In this document: positions 45,452 to 54,111 of the stretch, one piece after another
Layout: every line of letters begins with the position of its first letter
Position numbering within the stretch: the stretch's first letter is position 1
Assembly (NCBI GenBank): GCA_020636135.1
Contig: JACJYK010000001.1
Coordinates: 730,501-794,500 of the forward strand
DNA: 64,000 bases
Source of the DNA: Lewinellaceae bacterium
GTDB taxonomy: Bacteria > Bacteroidota > Bacteroidia > Chitinophagales > Saprospiraceae
Direction: 5' to 3'
The notes under the pieces: generated by a model
Database searches by the model: none
What the model was told of the DNA's origin: nothing
The model's input: only the letters and a program-made list of their open reading frames with translations
Position numbers and translations under genes: made by a program

Positions 45452-45904
45452 AGAAACATCTTAGCTAATAAGAAAGCCGGGCAATGGAGACGTTGTTCGG
45501 CTTTTTTTATGTGATGAATGCCCGTGTGGGCTTCGTTGCATAACAAACAGGCTTGCTGGATGGCTTTTGGTTCAATTATTGGAATACCAATGCAGACTGA
45601 AAGAAGCCTATCATATTATGTTTATTGAAATATAAAGATAACCTGCAATTGTAAGTTGTAGATTTTCAATACTTAATGTAAAACAACTATCTGCTATTCT
45701 TCACGTATTAAGAAAATTTGGCATAGGATTTGGATTTATTAGGTAAGTCCTGGAATGATATCGTTCAGGCGGAAATCTGCCCCAAACAGATGGATGCGGA
45801 CGGTGTCAGGAAAGGAGGTAATTGGATCGTTCAGGGAAGCGGCCTGCGCAACCGTGTCCCGTGTATCCAGGAACCAATTTGATTCAAAACACAAAACAAA
45901 CTGT
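45452..45904. other. Intergenic region before giant gene C
   Basis: 453 bases. After the PorP terminator (45473-45508) there is no supportable gene. An AT-rich portion holds ATGTAAAACA at 45676-45685, shared with the leaders of genes A and B. The frame open from 45755 into gene C has no coding look. No perfect TAnnTTTG was found. Confidence 0.5.
45473..45508 (+). terminator. Intrinsic terminator after the PorP/SprF gene
   Basis: AAAGCCGGGCAA pairs with TTGTTCGGCTTT (two G-T wobbles) around an 8-base loop, followed by a T run. Confidence 0.88.
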
Positions 45905-48900
45905 ATGAATTCTGATAACCAAAACCGATGTCTTATGAAAAAGCTGACATTTACATGGCTTTACATTCTGGCATTTCTGGGTTTCTCTCAAATAGGAAAT
46001 GCTCAGGAATGTTTGCTCAACGCAGCTGACCTGGTTACCATCAATATGGATTCACGATGTGAACGGACGGTAACTCCGGCAGATGTGCTGGTCAACCTCG
46101 ACACCACCTTGTGTGATAGTCTGGGGTTGATCATTGAGTACCCTTATCAGGAATTGGCTACCGATCTGGGGCCAAATCGCGTTGATAAGCGATTGATAGG
46201 GTATGTTCTTACCTGGCAAGTGATCGACTCCGCTACAGGCAACAGAACCTGGGGACGATTGAAAGTAGAGGATAAGTTTCCTCCTACGTTCAATTGTGTT
46301 GATACCCTGGTGAGCTGTTTTGTCGCGCAGGACTTTCCAGCCATCTTGAGTGATCCGATGGATAACTGTGATTATCCAGCCCGGACCGAAATCCTACACC
46401 AGCAATGGTTTGACTACGACTGTGCGAATCCGGATACACTGGGTCGTATCGAACGTACCATCCGTGCTTTGGACGTATGGGGTAACTCCTTTACCTGTAA
46501 CCAGATATTGTACATCCAGCGTGAAAATCTGGATTCAATATATGTTCCTGGTTTGCGCATCATCGACTGCTGCAATGACAGTCTGAAAAACTCCATGTAT
46601 GCCGAATATGTAGATGGCAAGTACATTCCGATTCCAGTGATCAATGACCTGGGAGAAAGTATCGGTTTGGTTGACCCAATCTACCTGGCTGAAGGCGGCG
46701 ATACCACCTATCTGTGGCCTAACACCGGCTATTGCCAGATCTATTCGGATTACAAAGATCACGTGATTGAAACTTGTGGGCATTCCTACAAGATCCGCCG
46801 TGAATGGAAAGTGATCGACTGGTGTGCGCAGCGCGATACGATTTTGACCCAGTGGATTAAAATCGTTGACACCATGGCACCTGTTGCAGATCGTCCTCTG
46901 GATATCACTGCAGCTACCAAAGTGCACGATTGCAAGGCTCACGTCGAATTGAAGCGCCCGAAAATCACCAAAGAATGTTGGGATGCATTTGACGATGTAG
47001 AAGTTCGTTATGCCGTGGATGTACCTAGCAGCAGTCATCAGGCGAGCGAATTCATCAGCGGAACCATCGCTCCTGGTAAAACGGCGATCATCTACCTTCC
47101 TGCCGGTTGGTTTACGGTCACCTATACCCTGACGGACGGATGTCTGAACTACAGCGTCTATACGCAGAATGTATATGTATATGATAATTCACCTCCGACA
47201 CCGGTGTGTGATGAGATCACGCAGGTGACACTGGATCCCGATTCCTGCTGGGCACGTGTTTATGCCAAAGACCTGGATGACGGTTCACACGACAACTGTT
47301 GCGAGCGTCTGCATTTTGCAGTAGCCAGCATGGACTCCATTGATTATTGGAGAAATTACTGGGAAAATTACTTTGAAGGTTGTTTTGACCACTATGGCTA
47401 TCAGGATTATAAAGCCTATATCGATGCCTTCATTGAAGAGTGGATCAACATCTTTGTTTTCGATGACTACATCGATTTGACCCATTGCGGCTCTGAAAAC
47501 CTCGTATTGCGTGTTTATGAAGCTTGTGATGTACCTCTCTACGATGATCACCTCTTCTATGGTGGTGAGCATGAGTGGTACTGGTGGAACAAATCGCCCT
47601 GGTTCATGGCATGGTACATGTGGAAACTGGATGAATACAAGCATTATGGAGATCCTCGTCCTGGACTGACATGTTATGAAGGCTCTACCTCTGGTCCGGA
47701 AGCTGAAGTGCCAATTACGTGGGACTTCCCGGTAACCTGGGAGATCACAACAGGTACTCATACTTTCTGTGATCCTTCTGACCTGAATACGCCGTTGTCC
47801 AAATACGGATATGGAACGCCATACGAAAACATGACCAACACGAGCTCGATCTTCTTCGAACATTTCTTTGGTCTGGATGGTAATCATGGTCCGGAAGCAT
47901 GGCAAATGTGCTACTGGCATCCGCGCAACGAGTCCGCTCAGGCTGACTGGTATTCAAGAGTACTGGTTCCCTACCAGACAGAAGCTAAAGTCACCAAGAC
48001 TTTGAACATCACCACTCCTTACTACAGCAAAGGCTTGTATGCGGATTGTATGATCGAAGTTTTGAAAGACGACAAAGTACCTCCGGTGATCCCGGATCTG
48101 GAAAACCTGACCGTGTATTGTGATGGTGTGCCTTACTGGGGTGATGCTAAACTGAATGGTGTGGATGAATTCATCTGGCACGGTGCACAGTATGCACATG
48201 ATATTTGTGCAGAAGAGGACGACCTGGGCTATAGCTCCTGTTTCCTTGACGATACTAAAAAAGATGTTGTCAACCTTCCGGCCGGTAGCCTTTGCGTAAA
48301 AGTGCCATGGGATGGTCATGATTTCGGATATTATGGTGGTACTTACTTTGAGAATTACCACAGCTACGATCAGAAACCCTGTCAGCTTGACCAGGTTTGG
48401 AAACCCATCTACTGCCGCGTATGGCTGTGGTTGGATTACTACGATCGTGATGCCGATCACAAGTTCAATCCGGAGGATGAATTCACCGATATTTACGATG
48501 ATATCTACGACAATTGCCGCATCAAGGATATTGAAGAATCCGTAGATAATCATTTGAATGAATGTGGTTATGGCTATGTCGTTAAGACCTGGACTGCCAC
48601 CGACTGGTGTGATAACGTGACCACTGCTTCTCAGCATCTGTATGTTAAGCCGCGTTCAGACTTTGAAGTCAAATTCCCGGCTGACGTGAAGATCGATTGC
48701 AACACCGTCAACGGTAGCCTGGAAGAAGCCATCAAAGCATCTGCTGCTGGTGCCGGATACCCGGTTATTACGGACGATGATTGCGAACTGATCGGCGTTG
48801 CTTCTGAAGACCAGCTCTTCGAGACGGTAGAAGAAGCTTGCTACAAGATCCTGCGTACCTGGACCGTGATCGACTGGTGTGTGTACAATGCAGACCGTCA

Positions 48901-50872
48901 CGTATTGAATCCTGACGTTATCGTTACCGATACCTGTGTGGCAAGTTCAGACCGTGACTGTGTCGTACGTCACCTGAAAGATGATGGAGATGGTATCGTT
49001 AAGTATACTCAGATCATCAAGGTATTTGATCATACGCCTCCGACGATCACGCCGGCCGAAGACCTGAATGCATGTATCAATGATCCGGATTGCGCTCCTG
49101 CAAGCATCGTTTATCCTTTGGGAGAAGCCGTAGATGCTTGTACACCTGGTGACAAGATCGGATACCGTTACTATGTAGATCTTAAAGGAGCCGGTAATCC
49201 TGCTCAGTATCTGCGTGGTACAGGTAATGTTCTGAATAAAGAACTTCCTGCCGGTAACCACAAAGTATACCTGATCGCTTCTGACAATTGTGGAAACGAA
49301 GATACCGCTTTGATCAAAGTAACGGTTAGAGACTGCAAGAAGCCGACACCTTATTGTTATCATGGTATCGCTACAGTGATTATGCCAACCTCCGGTTCTG
49401 TGACCGTATGGGCTAAGGACCTGGATGCAGGTAGCTACGATAACTGTACGACAGATCCGAACCGCCTGATCTTCTCTTTCTCGGAAGATGTTGATGATCA
49501 GAGCCGCGTGTTCACCTGCGATAGCATCGGACAGCGTGAGGTTAAAGTATGGGTAACGGACGAGGCTGGTAACCAGGACTTCTGTACCACCTACCTGTTG
49601 ATCCAGAATACCGGAGCTTGCCCGGATGTATCCGTAACCAGCATTACGGGTAACATCCTGACGGAAGACAAGGAGAACGTAGAATTTGTGGAAGTCAAAT
49701 TGATGACCTCCAACAATCCGATGTCCATGTTCAAAACTGGTGTTGATGGTAAATACAGCTTTGGCAGCATCAACATGGGTAACAGCTATACCGTTCAGCC
49801 TATTCGTAACGACGATGCAGTGAATGGAGTAAGTACCCTTGACCTGGTTGCTATTCAGAAGCACATCCTGGGTATTGAGAAATTCGATACACCTTATAAA
49901 GTGATCGCCGCTGACATCAATAAGTCAAACAGCGTATCTGCTGTAGACCTGGTAGAGCTGCGTAAACTGATCCTGGGTGTATACGAAACCTTTCCGAATA
50001 ACACCAGCTGGCGCTTCATAAGCAAAGATCATCAGTTTGCCAACATTCAGAGCCCATGGGATTTCGATGAAACGAAGACCATGACGGACCTGAAAGAAGG
50101 CGTGAATCTGGCAGATTTTGTTGCGATCAAAGTAGGAGACGTAAACCATAGCCGCCAGGCACACAGCCTGCAGGGTGTGGAAGTACGGAGCAATGAAAAC
50201 CTGACCTTCCAGATCGATGAGACCTCGCTGCAGGCAGGTGAAGAGAAAGTATTGGCTGTTCGTGCTACGGACTTCTCCGGAATTGAGGGATATCAGTTTA
50301 CCATGAACCTGAAGGGTATGACCTTCTTAGGGTTTGAATCTGGTGTACTGTCCCTGAATGCTGACAACTTCGGAATGATCCAGCCAGAGAAAGGGGTAAT
50401 CACCACTTCCTGGAATGCGACCAAACCGGTAACCTACTCGGATAAAGACGTCCTGTTCAGCATCCGTGTACGGGCTAACGAGAATGTTCAGGTCAGCAAA
50501 GCCGTACAATTTACCTCTGCCATCACCCGGGCTGAAGCTTATCGCGCCGGTGATGAGCCGATGAATGTAGATGTAGCATTCGTGGATGGCAAGCGGATCA
50601 TAAATGCCGCTGACTTCCAACTGCTGCAAAACAATCCGAACCCATTCGCTACAACGACGAATATCGGATTTGTTCTGCCAAGTTCAGGTGAAGCTACATT
50701 GACCATCCTGGATGTAACCGGTAAAGTAATCAAGGTTTACTCCAACGAGTATACCAAAGGTTACCACCAGATCCAGGTAAGCAGAAAAGATTTACCAGCT
50801 AGTGGAGTATTGTACTACAAATTGGAGTCACAAGACTACACAGCTACACGAAAAATGGTACTGGTTGACTAA
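45905..50872 (+). CDS. Giant T9SS surface protein C (HYR-like modules, dockerin, cohesin-like domain)
   Basis: 1655 residues from the ATG at 45905 (MNSDNQNRCLMKKLTF); the ATG at 45935 is equally possible and gives a standard signal peptide ending 'QIGNAQ'. The frame is open 150 bases further up, but that part looks non-coding. Architecture parallels A and B: 'VTINMDSRCERTVTPADVL' start module, 'SYKIRREWKVIDWC' (~293), the aromatic-rich block with 'GGEHEWYWWN' (~553), 'CYKILRTWTVIDWC' (~979), regulatory-like fold (~1245), dockerin-like pair ('NGVSTLDLVAIQKHILG' ~1307 and 'AADINKSNSVSAVDLVEL' ~1335), cohesin-like domain (~1433-1565) and T9SS type A sorting domain (~1574-1655). Unlike A/B, it is clearly diverged along its whole length. 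Probably a structural cell-surface protein. Confidence 0.9.
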   Translation: MNSDNQNRCLMKKLTFTWLYILAFLGFSQIGNAQECLLNAADLVTINMDSRCERTVTPADVLVNLDTTLCDSLGLIIEYPYQELATDLGPNRVDKRLIGYVLTWQVIDSATGNRTWGRLKVEDKFPPTFNCVDTLVSCFVAQDFPAILSDPMDNCDYPARTEILHQQWFDYDCANPDTLGRIERTIRALDVWGNSFTCNQILYIQRENLDSIYVPGLRIIDCCNDSLKNSMYAEYVDGKYIPIPVINDLGESIGLVDPIYLAEGGDTTYLWPNTGYCQIYSDYKDHVIETCGHSYKIRREWKVIDWCAQRDTILTQWIKIVDTMAPVADRPLDITAATKVHDCKAHVELKRPKITKECWDAFDDVEVRYAVDVPSSSHQASEFISGTIAPGKTAIIYLPAGWFTVTYTLTDGCLNYSVYTQNVYVYDNSPPTPVCDEITQVTLDPDSCWARVYAKDLDDGSHDNCCERLHFAVASMDSIDYWRNYWENYFEGCFDHYGYQDYKAYIDAFIEEWINIFVFDDYIDLTHCGSENLVLRVYEACDVPLYDDHLFYGGEHEWYWWNKSPWFMAWYMWKLDEYKHYGDPRPGLTCYEGSTSGPEAEVPITWDFPVTWEITTGTHTFCDPSDLNTPLSKYGYGTPYENMTNTSSIFFEHFFGLDGNHGPEAWQMCYWHPRNESAQADWYSRVLVPYQTEAKVTKTLNITTPYYSKGLYADCMIEVLKDDKVPPVIPDLENLTVYCDGVPYWGDAKLNGVDEFIWHGAQYAHDICAEEDDLGYSSCFLDDTKKDVVNLPAGSLCVKVPWDGHDFGYYGGTYFENYHSYDQKPCQLDQVWKPIYCRVWLWLDYYDRDADHKFNPEDEFTDIYDDIYDNCRIKDIEESVDNHLNECGYGYVVKTWTATDWCDNVTTASQHLYVKPRSDFEVKFPADVKIDCNTVNGSLEEAIKASAAGAGYPVITDDDCELIGVASEDQLFETVEEACYKILRTWTVIDWCVYNADRHVLNPDVIVTDTCVASSDRDCVVRHLKDDGDGIVKYTQIIKVFDHTPPTITPAEDLNACINDPDCAPASIVYPLGEAVDACTPGDKIGYRYYVDLKGAGNPAQYLRGTGNVLNKELPAGNHKVYLIASDNCGNEDTALIKVTVRDCKKPTPYCYHGIATVIMPTSGSVTVWAKDLDAGSYDNCTTDPNRLIFSFSEDVDDQSRVFTCDSIGQREVKVWVTDEAGNQDFCTTYLLIQNTGACPDVSVTSITGNILTEDKENVEFVEVKLMTSNNPMSMFKTGVDGKYSFGSINMGNSYTVQPIRNDDAVNGVSTLDLVAIQKHILGIEKFDTPYKVIAADINKSNSVSAVDLVELRKLILGVYETFPNNTSWRFISKDHQFANIQSPWDFDETKTMTDLKEGVNLADFVAIKVGDVNHSRQAHSLQGVEVRSNENLTFQIDETSLQAGEEKVLAVRATDFSGIEGYQFTMNLKGMTFLGFESGVLSLNADNFGMIQPEKGVITTSWNATKPVTYSDKDVLFSIRVRANENVQVSKAVQFTSAITRAEAYRAGDEPMNVDVAFVDGKRIINAADFQLLQNNPNPFATTTNIGFVLPSSGEATLTILDVTGKVIKVYSNEYTKGYHQIQVSRKDLPASGVLYYKLESQDYTATRKMVLVD

Positions 50873-50914
50873 GGAAGACCAGTAGCCGATGATTTAAAAT
50901 CGGTTTTTGGGATG

Positions 50915-50949
50915 GCCTCTCTCCAAGAAAGTTTGGAGGGGGGCTTTTC
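50915..50949 (+). terminator. Intrinsic terminator after giant gene C
   Basis: CCTCTCTCCAA pairs with TTGGAGGGGGG (two T-G wobbles), loop GAAAGT, followed by CTTTTCT. Confidence 0.75.
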
Positions 50950-50957
50950 TCTTTATA

Positions 50958-51065
50958 GGGAAAAAGGAAAAGGGGAAAAGGAAAAGGAAAAGGGGAAAAG
51001 GGAAAAGGGAAAAGGGAAAATAGGTTGTAGAGATTGAAGAGGTTGAAGAGGGAAAAGAGGAAGCG
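50958..51065 (+). repeat. Purine-only low-complexity tract (GGGAAAA-type units)
   Basis: From 50958 to about 51020 the plus strand is built of tandem AAAAGG, AAAAGGG and AAAAGGGG units, then continues as a purine-rich GAAGAGG stretch to ~51065. It is a variable-unit tandem repeat between two giant genes and may vary in length between strains. Confidence 0.85.
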
Positions 51066-51480
51066 GGGTAAAATCAGCTGGAGTAATATAGATATCATCG
51101 GGACTTAACACCGTGTTGTCCCAAGGCTCCAGCCTGCGAAAATTGGCACGGGGAAGGAACGAGAGGCATGGGAGATAGCAAAAGTTTCGGAAGTTACTGG
51201 GGCATATCCACAAATTACCGGGATTGATCCGGTGTGTTTTGGGCTGTTCAAAGGATCCACTTAATAACTCATTTACGGACTTGCCGCCACACCCATGGTG
51301 TCCGCCAGGGGTAGCCAATCATGGATTACCGTTTTAACTTATATCAATAATGATAATACGTTAAATATGAATTTGAAAAATTACCCGATCAGAATATTTT
51401 CTATCTTTCCATTCGAATCCTCCCGATAGAACCGATTTTCCTAGGAAAATTTAGATTAACCGCACCCTAAACCGTTATGT

Positions 51481-53796
51481 ATGGAAAGATTTCAACATTT
51501 GAAACTTAATTCTGCATGGCTGGTAAGAATCATGAGCACCTTCGCTCTGCTGATGACTTTTGCCGCATCGTCCTTTGCCTTCGAGATCTGGTGTCCGAAA
51601 GATACCTGGATCTGGGATGAGGATATGCCGAATTACCACTACGAAAAACCCGTAGTGAACTCGTACTATCATTATGATATCTGGGGACCTTGGGAAGAGA
51701 AACACATCAACTGTGGAGAAGGTTACATCAAGGTAACCTGGAAGATCAAGGATCATTATGGAGACTGGCATTATTGTTATCAGACCATAACCGTCAAAGC
51801 GAAACACCATTATGGATCCATCACCGTGGAGTGTCCTAAGGACAAGACCATCTGGTGTGAAGACCTGCATTATTTAAAATACGAGAAGCCGTACGTTCAT
51901 TCCTATGGCCATTATGAAATTTATGGCCCCTGGGTTGACGAGCATCTGAACAGCTGCGGAGTCGGCAAGATCCTGGTCACCTGGAAAATTGTGGATGACT
52001 GCGGACAATGGCAGGAATGCCACCAGTACATCTGGGTCAAACAGAAAAGCAGTTATGACAGTTATTACGGACCGGTGACCTGGTGGCCCAAGGACTACCT
52101 CACCGATTATTGTGAAGGTGATCTCAGTCCGGACAATTTGCCAAAAGGATACGATTATCCAAAACTGGCGTCGGACGAACACAATTGCAGCAGTCTGGGT
52201 ATTAGCTATTCCGATGAAGTCTTTTATCCTTACGGGGACGCTGACTTCTGCTATAAGATCCTGCGTACCTGGAAAGTGATCGACTGGTGCAGCTATGATC
52301 CGTATGATCATTATGGTCATAAAGGACTTTGGGAACATGTTCAGGTGATCAAAGTCCATGGTGGGGGAGAAGCTCCTGACCTGGTATGCCCGGATGACAT
52401 TACGGTTTCCGTGTCCGGCCATGACAACCAGGCTTACGTGGAGCTCGATCCCGTAGATGCCAGCTCGGCCAATAGTTGTTCCGATAAGCTGTATGTATCG
52501 AACAATTCCAAATATGCTGACCACAATGGTGCAGATGCCAGCGGTTATTATCCGATCGGCGTCCATTGGGTATCGTTCTGGGCTAAAGATGGCTGCCACA
52601 ATACCGCCGAGTGTAAAGTGAAGATCACTGTAGAGGACCAGATCGCTCCGACACCTTATTGTGTTGCCAGCCTGGTTACAGTCATTGCCTGGCATGAAGA
52701 CGGAGTCTACACCAAACTGGATCCGAAAAAATTTGACCTCGGTAGTTATGACAACTATACCCCGAAGAACAAATTGAAGTTTACCATGGATCCACCGGTA
52801 TTGGAATGTTCGGATCTGGATACCAATCACGTAAAGATGTGGGTGGAAGATGAATTTGGGAACAAAGACTTCTGCACAGTCCAGCTTATCCTTCAGGATA
52901 ACATGGGCATGTGTCCACGCGATTCCACCGAAGGGCTCTACAGCATCTCTGGCTCCATCAAGACCGAAGCAGGTCAGCCGGTTGTCAATGCGATCGTATC
53001 CTTTGCCAATAGTGATACGGTCTCAACCGTCACGGCAGCCAATGGTAACTACCAGTCGCTGCTGTTGCGTCCTGACCGGTCGTATTCCGTAATACCGACG
53101 AAAGAAGCTCATCCGATGGATGGGGTCAATACCAAGGATTACATACTCCTTTATCAGTATGTGATGGGTAATGCCACCCTTGACTCCCCGTACAAAATCA
53201 TTGCGGCGGATGTCAACGGAGACCATAAAGTGACGTTCGAGGATGTATTCGCTCTCGGATCCATGATCCTGAGCAAGGATGAATCGATGCCGGCAGGAAT
53301 GCACTCCTGGCGCTTTATTGATGCACATTATCAATTTGCACATCCTTCCGATCCATTCCAGGACAATTTCCATGAGTATATGACAGTGTCAACACTGGCA
53401 GACCATATGGAACATATGGATTTCATCGGAATCAAAATTGGCGATGTTGACGGATCTGTCGGGGGATTGGAAGCACGGGAAGAAGTTGACCGTCAATTAA
53501 TCCTTGACATTATGAATCGTCTGGCTCCACAGGTAAAAGCATTAAAAGCAACCGTATATCCTAATCCATTCCATCAAGAGGCCATCCTGGAAATCGAATC
53601 ACCTCAAGTGGACCAAGCGACTATTATATTACACGATGTCACCGGAAAGACCCTGTACCAGACGCAGCAGCAGCTGGCACCAGGCATCAATCAGGTGGCG
53701 CTGCCGGCACAAACCCTGCAGTCAGAAGGTATTTATTACTACCGTGTGCTGACCAGCACCGGTTCTGCAACAGGTAAAGTGTTAAAAGTAGAGTAG
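51481..53796 (+). CDS. T9SS surface protein D with His/Tyr/Trp-rich repeats and dockerin, no cohesin
   Basis: 771 residues; signal peptide ~1-34 ('LLMTFAASSFAFE'). Two tandem ~75-residue modules follow (~35-107 and ~109-188), both with 'CPKDxxIW', 'YEKPxVxSYxHYxIxGPW', 'VTWKI' and 'C.Q.I.VK', and very rich in His, Tyr and Trp. A module with 'CYKILRTWKVIDWC' (~257) leads to an HYR-like domain (~298-385), a regulatory-like fold (~487) and a dockerin-like pair ('DGVNTKDYILLYQYVMG' ~547, 'AADVNGDHKVTFEDVFAL' ~576) with the 'DFIGIKIGDVDGS' linker. The T9SS type A sorting domain begins at ~691 ('VYPNPFHQE'). The cohesin-like domain of its relatives is missing. Probable dockerin-bearing surface subunit. 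Confidence 0.9.
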   Translation: MERFQHLKLNSAWLVRIMSTFALLMTFAASSFAFEIWCPKDTWIWDEDMPNYHYEKPVVNSYYHYDIWGPWEEKHINCGEGYIKVTWKIKDHYGDWHYCYQTITVKAKHHYGSITVECPKDKTIWCEDLHYLKYEKPYVHSYGHYEIYGPWVDEHLNSCGVGKILVTWKIVDDCGQWQECHQYIWVKQKSSYDSYYGPVTWWPKDYLTDYCEGDLSPDNLPKGYDYPKLASDEHNCSSLGISYSDEVFYPYGDADFCYKILRTWKVIDWCSYDPYDHYGHKGLWEHVQVIKVHGGGEAPDLVCPDDITVSVSGHDNQAYVELDPVDASSANSCSDKLYVSNNSKYADHNGADASGYYPIGVHWVSFWAKDGCHNTAECKVKITVEDQIAPTPYCVASLVTVIAWHEDGVYTKLDPKKFDLGSYDNYTPKNKLKFTMDPPVLECSDLDTNHVKMWVEDEFGNKDFCTVQLILQDNMGMCPRDSTEGLYSISGSIKTEAGQPVVNAIVSFANSDTVSTVTAANGNYQSLLLRPDRSYSVIPTKEAHPMDGVNTKDYILLYQYVMGNATLDSPYKIIAADVNGDHKVTFEDVFALGSMILSKDESMPAGMHSWRFIDAHYQFAHPSDPFQDNFHEYMTVSTLADHMEHMDFIGIKIGDVDGSVGGLEAREEVDRQLILDIMNRLAPQVKALKATVYPNPFHQEAILEIESPQVDQATIILHDVTGKTLYQTQQQLAPGINQVALPAQTLQSEGIYYYRVLTSTGSATGKVLKVE

Positions 53797-53822
53797 GCTA
53801 CGTAAAGTCCACTATCCATTTG

Positions 53823-53857
53823 AAGCCCTTTCAAAGTACTTTTTGAAAGGGCTTTTT
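53823..53857 (+). terminator. Intrinsic terminator after surface protein D gene
   Basis: AAGCCCTTTCAA pairs with TTGAAAGGGCTT around a short loop and is followed by TTT. Confidence 0.9.
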
Positions 53858-53959
53858 GTATTTATACACTTACTGCCAACTATTTACAAATTATAATAAT
53901 ACATAATATAAATAAGTTATGGTGTAAAATACCAGAGCCTGGGTATTGGTGTCTCAAAC

Positions 53960-53981
53960 ACATTACATAAATTTGTAATGT
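53960..53981 (+). promoter_or_regulatory. Promoter (-7 TAAATTTG) embedded in an 8-bp inverted repeat
   Basis: ACATTACA (53960-53967) and TGTAATGT (53974-53981) flank TAAATT; the -7 element TAAATTTG (53968-53975) lies in the middle. A protein binding the repeat would cover the promoter, so it is a candidate operator for giant genes E and F. The leader would be about 130 bases. Confidence 0.5.
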
Positions 53982-54111
53982 ATAATCTGTTTTTAATAGA
54001 GTTACTACACTTATCAGATTATACTTATTTGTCATCCCTCCCTTCCCTAAAACAGTAAAAAACCTATTTGCAAACCTATAGGCCGGAATTTTTATAACCA
54101 GGTCTAAACGA

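Larger units (their letters stand above)
50873..51480. other. Intergenic region with terminator, purine-rich tract and unknown conserved-looking stretch
   Basis: 608 bases. The terminator is at 50915-50949, the purine tract at 50958-51065. Bases ~51100-51320 read on the minus strand contain an open frame with a protein-like passage ('NPGNLWICPSNFRNFCYLP') that continues into the low-complexity tract; it is not accepted as a gene. The last ~120 bases are AT-rich and should hold the promoter of the next gene, but no exact TAnnTTTG is present. Confidence 0.45.
53797..54111. other. Intergenic region before the two-gene giant operon
   Basis: 315 bases: terminator at 53823-53857, then a very AT-rich stretch with an inverted repeat AATACC/GGTATT near 53928-53947 and the promoter-overlapping repeat at 53960-53981. 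No gene seen. Confidence 0.5.

Noticed and set aside
45755..45904. N-terminal extension of giant gene C
   Set aside because: The 50 extra residues are Arg/Ser-rich, precede a normal signal peptide and lie over intergenic AT-rich DNA; starts at 45905 or 45935 are better.
48947..49864. Long minus-strand open frame (305 residues) opposite giant gene C
   Set aside because: It overlaps the well-supported dockerin/regulatory part of gene C and has the codon pattern of a reverse-strand shadow; similar shadows lie opposite A, B, D and F (for example 51874-52830, 60306-61208, 61498-62406).
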